From assembly GCA_905221615.1 (NCBI GenBank), contig CAJNDT010004890.1, positions 558,001 through 622,000 on the forward strand: a stretch of 64,000 nucleotides of DNA, written 5' to 3'. The stretch comes from Symbiodinium sp. CCMP2592. Its lineage: Eukaryota; Sar; Dinophyceae; Suessiales; Symbiodiniaceae. The position numbers and the translations under genes are program-made. The notes beneath the pieces were generated by a model. That model had not been told where the DNA came from and searched no databases. It saw only the letters and a program-made list of their open reading frames with translations. Position 1 is the stretch's first letter; the number at the start of each line of letters is the position of its first letter. Below, in pieces: positions 54,101 to 63,100 of this stretch.

Positions 54101-57100
54101 ATATTACCCGTATTGAGAAGTTACTAACAGTGTTGCTGTTGCTGTTACAAGTGCGGATACTGCTGCAACTATGACTGTTCGCAGAATGTGTGCCATTCTT
54201 GGCATTGTTCCTTCTGTCTGTAACTAGGGTATAGGGCCCAACAAGCACATAAGCAAAACAAGTATAGGGATGTCCCATATAGACCCCTTTATAATGAAGC
54301 CCAATAAGGTAGGGATATCCCCATAAAGTGTTTATGCCTATGTTCCTTTTGGGTCCCTAAGTAATTGCCTTTCCGAAGAAATGGCAGATCTTCCTGTTCG
54401 CATGCATACTAGTACTTCGGCTGATGACAAAAATCCTGCATTACCCATAACGAGGAATATATCACAATTCCCATAGTCTAGGGTCATTAAGGCCATGCAG
54501 GGTTTATATCATCAACCGTAGCTCGACTGCGGTCTGAATTAGACGCTTTCAGATGTGCGGTATGCAAGTGTAAGATCTCCCTAAACCCTAAACCCTGACC
54601 GTGTAAGATCTTGCTATCCCGGAACCCAAGGCAGGTACCTGGGGCCAGAGTACTTCGACTTAGCCAGGACTTTAGGGTTTATGGTTCACGATGTAGGTTC
54701 TGTCCCCCAGACCGAAACCCCGAATCCTGCAATGACTTCGAGTTTAAGTTTAGGGTTCAGTGTATGCTCCCATCAGTGCATCAAGTTGAATACCGGCAAG
54801 AAAAGCATCAACTCGGAAATCAGCTTCCAGATGAAGCCCTCTTGGAGTTTAAGGTTTGGGGTTTAGAGAACCCTGAACCCTTAGAGTTTAAGCCTTGGGG
54901 TTTAGGGAGCACTCAAGATGAACCTCCTTGGTTTTCTGGTCTTCCCCATCCTTGACCTGAGCGATGTGCGGATCTGGAGTCTAGGGTCCTCTACCCAAAG
55001 GCCCCAAAGTAGTTCCTTTTGGGAGTTCGTATATCGAATCCTATAAGGTAATCCCCAAAAAGGAACTACTATGGGGCCTCTGGGTAATGTGTTCTTTCCA
55101 TCCATCTATGTATGAGGGTACTATTAGGGTTTTAAGGTCTAGGGTCTAGGATTTCGGGATTGGGGAGTTCAAGGTTTCAGGCTCTGGGGTGCAGATAAAG
55201 ATTCAGCGTTTGCCGAGCACGCGAGCTGCCCGTGACTTCGATTCTCAAACCCTGAAAGACTCAAAGGGTCCTATGTACTGATATGGGGGGATACTTCCCT
55301 AAGTTAAGTCATAATTATCATAATTTTAATTCCTAATATGGAAACCCTACCTTTTTGCTATATCGGTACCTAGGACCCTTTGAAATGTGCCGTATGGCAT
55401 AAGGTTTCACAGAACTCTTCGATCGGAAACCCTCAAACCCTAAACCCCAAACCCCTAAGCCCTACTATAGGGGCCTTAATAATTCGAAAAGGGTTTTGGG
55501 GCCCATTATAAAGGATCCCTTTCATGGGACCTCTATTCTAGTTATTAAGGCCCCCCACACTGTATAGTAGAAGCCCAAAAGTTGGAAACCCAATAGCCTC
55601 AATCCTTAAGAGTCATGTATAGGGAATCCCAGCACTATTTGGCCTTAATCCGGTTTCCAACTTTATGGGGTTTGCTATAAGCCCTAAAGCTCTAACCCCC
55701 CCCCCCCCCCCCCCGAAACCGCTGAACCGGAAAGCCCAAACCGCTCCAAGCCACACATGGCAGCTACTCCAGCAGTGTTGGGGGCTCTAGCTTTAGAAGG
55801 TTTACTTAAACCCCCCCAAAAGTTAGTACGATAATGGCCCAACCCTAAGCCCTAAACCCTAAACCCCAAGCCCTAAACCCTAAGCCCTAAGGCCCTAAGC
55901 CCTATACCCTATAAAAGGCTATCACTCTACGTACAATGTTGCTTGGGTTTCGACCCCTGCACCTCCAACACCAAGCCCCAAACGTGCAACCACGATCCCT
56001 TCAGCCTCTAATATGGGGTTCCTCTATAAGGGTCCTATATTATATGAGTTACTATGGGGGGTACTATAAGGGTACTATCAATTAGAATAAGGTTGTGGGG
56101 TATATTGTACCATAGTTATAATACGAAAACCCCAAAGTAGTATAGCTAATTATTGAGGCCACTATGCTGCATATCGGAACCTTACCAAAGTACCGAAGGT
56201 CCCAGAGACTCCAATATCCCTTAATTAAGGAATATAGCTTAAATTATGATAGGATCCCTTATACGATTTAAGGTATACTCCTTAATTAAGGGGTATTGGA
56301 GTCTCTGGGGTCACTACTAGCCCTAGCTGCGGCCAACCCCATGCCAAAACCACTACAAAACCATCCATACACAGCCATAAAACCTTGCGGAAAGCTTGCA
56401 GCTGTCATCTGACTTCAAAGGTACAACCGGAACCTCCCTACCTAAACCCCCGCAAGGTAGGTACAGTACTGGCCCAATACCCATCAAAGGCTACTATTCT
56501 ACATACTTTTGGGGTCCAGGTATGGGTCTACAGTCTGCGAAAATCAACCGACGATTGGGCTACTTGGATCTCCATGCGCCGACCAAACCAAAAAAGGAAC
56601 TACAAGGGAGACTAGAGGTAAAAACAAATGAAACAACCCTGAACTCTAACGCCCAGATCCCTGAACCCTCGGACTTGACCCCCAAAGCCACAACCGCAGA
56701 TGTGTGCCCCTGATTCACTGATACGCAACAAAAAGGGGCCTTATGTTAGAACAGGTAAACTGGTAACATTAAATCTGAAATAATCCAAAGGACTGCCATT
56801 GGTAATTATTCCGAGCTGTATAGAACCCTTGTAGAACCCCTTATAGCAAACACAAGTGCCCTTATGTAATCCTAAATCCTCAACCCTACGCCCTAAACCG
56901 CACCCCAAACCCTGAACCCTTATAGTACGCTTATATAGGGCCCCTTAAAAAGCACATAAGCAAGAGATAGGATAGGGATATCTCATATAAACCCCCTTAT
57001 AATGAAGCCCAATAAGGCATTTGGGTCCCTAATTATAGAGCCCGTTAGAGAAACGAGAGGGCCTCGGGAAAGTCTTTGTTCTTCACGGCCAGCAGCTTTT

Positions 57101-60100
57101 CGATCTCTTTTTCAACGGCCTGGCGTTTTGGGATGAAGGAACATTCATCGGGTCCCTATCCCTAACCCTCAGGGTCCAAGTACCTAATTATCATATATTC
57201 TCAAGAATAGTAACCTACATAACTACTATCCTAAAACCGAGTACCTAATTGTGGGGTCCTTAGGACCCTTGGGGTAAGCCCTACCTATAGTCTCCATTGT
57301 AGTTCCTTTTCTTGGTTGAACCTACAATGGAGACTATAGGTAAGATTCCAAGTAAGGCAGCAATTCCTACTTCGGGGTGCCAGTCTACAAGTAGTACCTA
57401 CTCTGGGCTACTTGGAGTCTTCGGGTATAGGACATTCATGTATGGGTCGAAGCGGAGAGCCTACAAAGAAGTAGGCGATGGTCAATGGAAGCAAGGTACT
57501 AAGGCCACTACATACAACCTTAAAGCTCTCATTGTGGAACCCTTGTAGACATTTATAAGGAACCCGTATAGCACACACCATAGAATTCAAAAGGAACATC
57601 GCCTGCTTGAGAGCCGGCGTTCTCAAGGATAGTTTGGAAGCTTAGGGTTTACACGTTCAGGGGCTTAAGGTTCAGGCGCAGGTGCTCACACCAATCACTG
57701 CTTACGCTGCCCCGACGATGTGTATTCCAACCTGTACCATCTACCGTGTACTCTTTTAACTTTTGGGGTACCTCCAGAGGTAGGCATCAAGAATATCAAT
57801 CGATGGCATCTCGTGCGCTGGCCAGCTAGCTCACCAAGCCGACAACAGCTTGATACCGTATGGGCCTAAGTGATTACCTACACTATTTTGGGGGTTGCTT
57901 AGTATAAGTATAGTATAATGGGCCCCCAAACCCTATTCTAATGATTAAGGCCCCATACTACTCGATCGCATTCTCGTTGGCGAATACAGAGCCCACCGGT
58001 ACTCTCTTGCAAGCAATCTCGCACGTCTGTTCCACTGAACCCAGGGACTCCAAAACCCCTTAATTAAGGAATATACCTTAAATCATATTAGGAGCCCTAA
58101 TAAGATTTAAGGTATATTGCTTAATTACGGGGTTTTGGAGGCTCTGGGAAGCTCTCGGCCTCGCCAGTCTAGGACAAACTTCGTGCTCAACCGCTTCGGC
58201 GGCTTGCCGTCCGGCAGTGGCTCAGTGCTACGGTTGGTGATATAAATCCTGCATTACCCATAATAAGGAATATACCATAATTACCATAGTTTAGGGTCCT
58301 TAAGGTAATGCAGGATTTATATCAGCAACCGTAAATCACTGCAACATAACACAAAAAAAGGTCATGAAACATGCAACTCCCGTCTGTTCAAAGTTAGTGT
58401 GGTCATGCTGGAGATGCAGCTGTCCTCGGGCCCCCGGGAAAAAATCCGTCCGCCAATGGGACCTTCGCCAGCACCGCCGCAAAGAAGTCTCGTCTGCTGT
58501 AGGTTAAAAAGGGGTTACCTCCGCCATCTGTACTCATGGTATTGACATGTTTAATTCTTCACTGCGAGATAGCGAAGCCCTTTGAACCCCAGACCCTCCC
58601 CCAACAAAAACAAAAAAACTAAAGCCGTTAACCTGAAGGCACCGAAACTACACAGGAAGAATCTAGCGGGGATGGTGCCTTCACCCTCTACACTATTTGA
58701 ATAATAGTTCTGTAAATCAGGGTCCTTTTTGGGGTCGTTATAAGAGTGCCGCATTATTTAGAGGACCCAAAATGATACCGACCCTCATTTGGAGAATTAT
58801 CCATATACCGCATCTCGAAGAGAACATACTGCAGCGGCCAAACCTCGCAACTACACGACAACCTATTCTGCAGAGTCTGCATCAGAACCACACTCAAAAG
58901 CTCTCAGCAGCCCTACAATCCGGGATCCCTGAAACCCAGCAAAAGCTACACTATAACATATCTTAACTCTAATAAACTCCCTAAAAGAAACACTGCTACT
59001 AACACACCCCTTCACTGAACGTAAAACACCTAACGCCTAAAACTATGACCCGTAAGAGTTCCCAGTGCCTCACTGTCCTTGCGCAACTCCGCCGTGAGCT
59101 GCTCCTCTGACAGCTCCTCATGAGGCCATCATTGGGCCACTGAAACTGAACCCTAAACCCCAAACCGAAACTGAACCCTAAACCCCAAACCGTAAGCCCT
59201 AAAGCCTAAACCCCTCAACCCTCTGCCCAAATCCGTAAACCCAAAGCCCTGAACCCTAAACCCTAAGCCCAAAACCGTAAGCCCTAAAGCCTAAAGTCTA
59301 AACCCAAAGCCCAAAACCCTAAGCCCAAAGCCGTAAACCCTAAACCCCAAAGCCCCAGACCCCGGAAGCTCAGGGTTCTGCACAGGTTCCTCAAAAAGGA
59401 TGCCTACTCAGAGGCCCAGCGGGTTTCGTAAGTAGGCTTAGGGTTTAGGATTTACAGTTGAGGGCTTAGGGCAAGTAGAGTTATAAGAGCTTGCTGGTCT
59501 TGCAGTCGGAAGCCAAGAACAGGCACACCGCCGCTGCACGCCCCACGCCGCAGTAAAATGGCAGCTTGCAGTCGATATCCACAGGTTCGCAAGCATTTAT
59601 CACCCTACTCCCTTCGGGTCCATGTACCCAAATAGCATATACTTTGACCTTAAAGTACTCCCTATACTTGGAGGGTCGGGGGACTTAGTAAGTAGGTAGT
59701 AAGTAGACTTATAAGTACCTTAAAAGGGACCCTAATTGGGGTTATGGTACTTATAAGTCCCTAAAATTACCAGTTACTAAGTGGGCCCAGAGTATATATT
59801 ACTTGGGTACATGGACCCTTAGGGCCTTGATTGATTTATTGGAAGACTTCTTCTTCTTCTGCGACTCCTGCCGACTCCTCGACTTCCCCATGGTTCCAGG
59901 CCACTTAAGTTTCGAGTCTGATGGGCTCTCGGAAGGACTCGGGAATACGGCGAAGGGAGTTCGAAACCCGCTGCAGCGTTTAGGGCTTAGGGGCTGAAGC
60001 TTTGGATTTATAGATTTACTGTAAGGTTTTGGGCTGAGGGCTTAGGTGTAGGGCAATAATTCAGACTGAACCATCTTCCCACCTTGGTTCTAGTACCCAT

Positions 60101-63100
60101 TCGCCAATGTACCTAGGTTGTACATACTTTGGCCTGAAGGTACTCGCTGAGGTGACCCAACCCCACAACACCAAACCTTACATCATAGCCCAGGCCCCAA
60201 ACCTTGAACCCTAATAAATCAAGCCCTATCAACCATGTAATGCTGTAACATGCCAACGCAAAAAGCAAGATTCTACCATTTGTGGTGTGTTAGGATCATG
60301 AAAGCTGTAGGTATTCAACGGGCTCCAGATTTCTTGCCTGCGGGCTGATTGTGTTTACATTGGGTCGGCCCCTGTTTCAATTACATTATTGAGGGGTTTA
60401 GGGGCTTGACGGTTTCGGTGTAGGGTTTAGAGCTTAGGGAATTCATAGAGCCCTTCTTACAACGATTAAGACCACATTGCGACCTAATATAGGGGCCTTA
60501 ATGGTTTGAATAGGTTTTGGGGCCCACTATACCATAATTATAGTAAGAAACCCCAGGTAATTAACTATTAAGGCCCCCATACTAAATCCTTCTGATAGCC
60601 GTTTATCAGACGCCTTTAAATGGAACCCTACTTGGAGGGGCAGGGGACTTAGTAAGTAGGTTATAAGTAGGGTTATAATTGGGGTAACTCCATTTAGGGT
60701 ACTTATAACTCTACTTATAACCTACTTACTAAGTCCCCTGCCCCTCCAAGTATTAAAGATCCCTTATAGACCCCTTCAAGGATCCCTTTATACTGCATCC
60801 CCGCGGCCTGGTCCTTCTTGTCTTTGTCCTGCGCAGGAGAAGGCGCAGAGCCGACTTCTTCGCTACTTCACAGGATTTAGGAGTTTCCGAAAACTAGGGG
60901 TACCTTAGGATTCCTTTAAAGGGGTACTATAAGGGTACTATAAGGGTTCTATAATAAAGGGTTTAGGGTTCAGAGTTTCCGAAAATTAGTGGTACCTTGT
61001 TTTGGGCGACTATATCCATATGATAAGCACTTGCAAAGTTCTAGCAAATCATTGCAAGTTGTGTAGCAAGTCGTTCTATGTGACTGTAAACCATTACATG
61101 TCGTGGTAACATGTTATAACCACATGCATGGGTTAAGAACTTTTGGTGCTACTTATCATTCGGTTATTCACCCATCCTATCTTTTACAAAAGGTACATTG
61201 GGACCAAAGTGTCTACTATTTGGGTACATGGACCCTTAGGGCTCGGATCATGGGCTCAGGTTAAGCGTGGGCTGAATGTCTGGAACAAGTCGTAAGGCCC
61301 TAGGACACATCCCGAGCCTCCTCCTTGAGCTTCTTGAGGAGTTCATCTTTTCGGCTTGCCTGTGGCTACGGAGCGGACGGGCCTTGTTGAGGCATTCAGG
61401 TGCAGGGTCAGAGTATGATGTGGTTTTGCACCTAAAACCCTAAACGCCCTAACCGCTACCCCGAAAAATGCATCGCATGCAGCCGAGGCTACTTTCCAGG
61501 AATCGATCGTCTGCTTGGCCTTCTCCTGCAACATGGGAAGTTCTCTAAATTAGGCTCCCTTTGCAGGTCCCCAATATGGTACGGCACCCTTATACTCTTT
61601 ATAAATGTATAACAACGACCCCAAGAGTGACTTCAATCTAGAGAACTAGCCATACACTTCAGTGGTTGGTTCCGGGAAGTTTGTGGCTTTGAGGCTTAGG
61701 GCTTCGACTTCTCGGTATTGGGTTTAGTGGTTTAGTGTGTTCATGATGTGGAAGTGGCAGCCCAAGATTGGGTTCAGAGGGTTCGGAGCGGAGTGTGACT
61801 CAACACTAACATGACCTCCAAAAATACCGAACAAAACCGAGACCAAGACTAAGGGCAACGCCACCGCCCAGCAACAACGACAACCACAACCACAGCTAGA
61901 TCGCCCAGGACAAGGACAACGACAAAGACAAGCAACTGCAACTGCAACGACACAATACAAACAGATTATGTTCCTCGCTGCCCACAGCCTCGGTATGAGC
62001 CCTAAACCCTGAAACCCTAAACCTCTAAACGCTGAATCCATAGACCCCTAACCCAGAAGCCCTGAGCCGTAAACCCCAAGGCCCCGGAGCCCTCATCCCG
62101 AAATCCTCTCACGTGCACCCTGTAATACAGTTGTATATCGAACAGAGAATCAGCGCGAACAACACGCCCGAAGCCAAAACAACCACCCAAAAGGGACAAA
62201 ATCCTAGCGCACCAACGCAAAGATCCCAAAACACCTAAACCCTAATCCCTAAACCGCTAAACACTAATCCCTAAACCCCGTAAACACTAACCCCTCCTCC
62301 CTAAGCCTAAACCCCTAAAACCCTAAACCCTCCAACCCCTAAACCCTATAAACCCTCATCCCCGGGAGTCTCCTCGCATTTCACAAGGAGCTTCTTATCG
62401 CAGAGCTGCTTCTCATGGAGGAACTCCAGAGCACGCCAGACACCCTGTGGCTCCTGGTTTGAGGCTTAGGGATCTAGGGTTTAAGGCTTAGGGCTCTAGG
62501 GTGTAAGGTTTAGGGATGTAAAGGGTCGCTTTGAAGGGCTCTGCAAGAATTTGCAAGGGTTTACGGCTTAGGGGTTAAGGTATAGGGCGTTGGGTTTTAG
62601 GATTTAGGGTTTATTCAGGTTTGGGTTTTAAAGCTTAGGGTGTAGGGCTCTAACATTCTAGGGTTCAGGGCTTAAGGCTAACATTCTTTTCAACATGCTA
62701 AGATACAGTCGTTGCTCGTAATTATAACTATAACGATTATGATTATTAGTGTGACGCTTCTCCTGGTGTAGATTTGTTTTGTGTTCCCTGCGTAGTGTTT
62801 TTTAGGGGGAGTAGGTGGTGTGGTTGTATAGGGCTCTAAGAGGTTTAGGGGTTTCGGAGTCCGGGACAGGGTTTTGGAGGCTTTGAGTCAGTTTAGGGCT
62901 CAGGGCTGGCATTGGACTCGAATCTGCCTATAGTCTCCATTGTAGTTCCTTTTTCTGGTTTAACCAAGTATATATGAAGGATCCTATAAGGTAACCCCAA
63001 AAAGGAACTACAATGGAGACTATAGGTGGATCTGCAGTTTAAAATGGAACGCTTGGGGATTTGGGGGTTCATGGTGTCTGGATGTGTTTTTTTGGTGTTC

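Noticed and set aside
58150..58510. Coding-like minus pieces (STEPLPDGKPPKRLSTKF; LLCGGAGEGPIGGRIFSRGP)
   Set aside because: Open and protein-like, but acceptors of the AG|G type with a fitting phase are missing and they do not match RBM25; left unannotated as exons.
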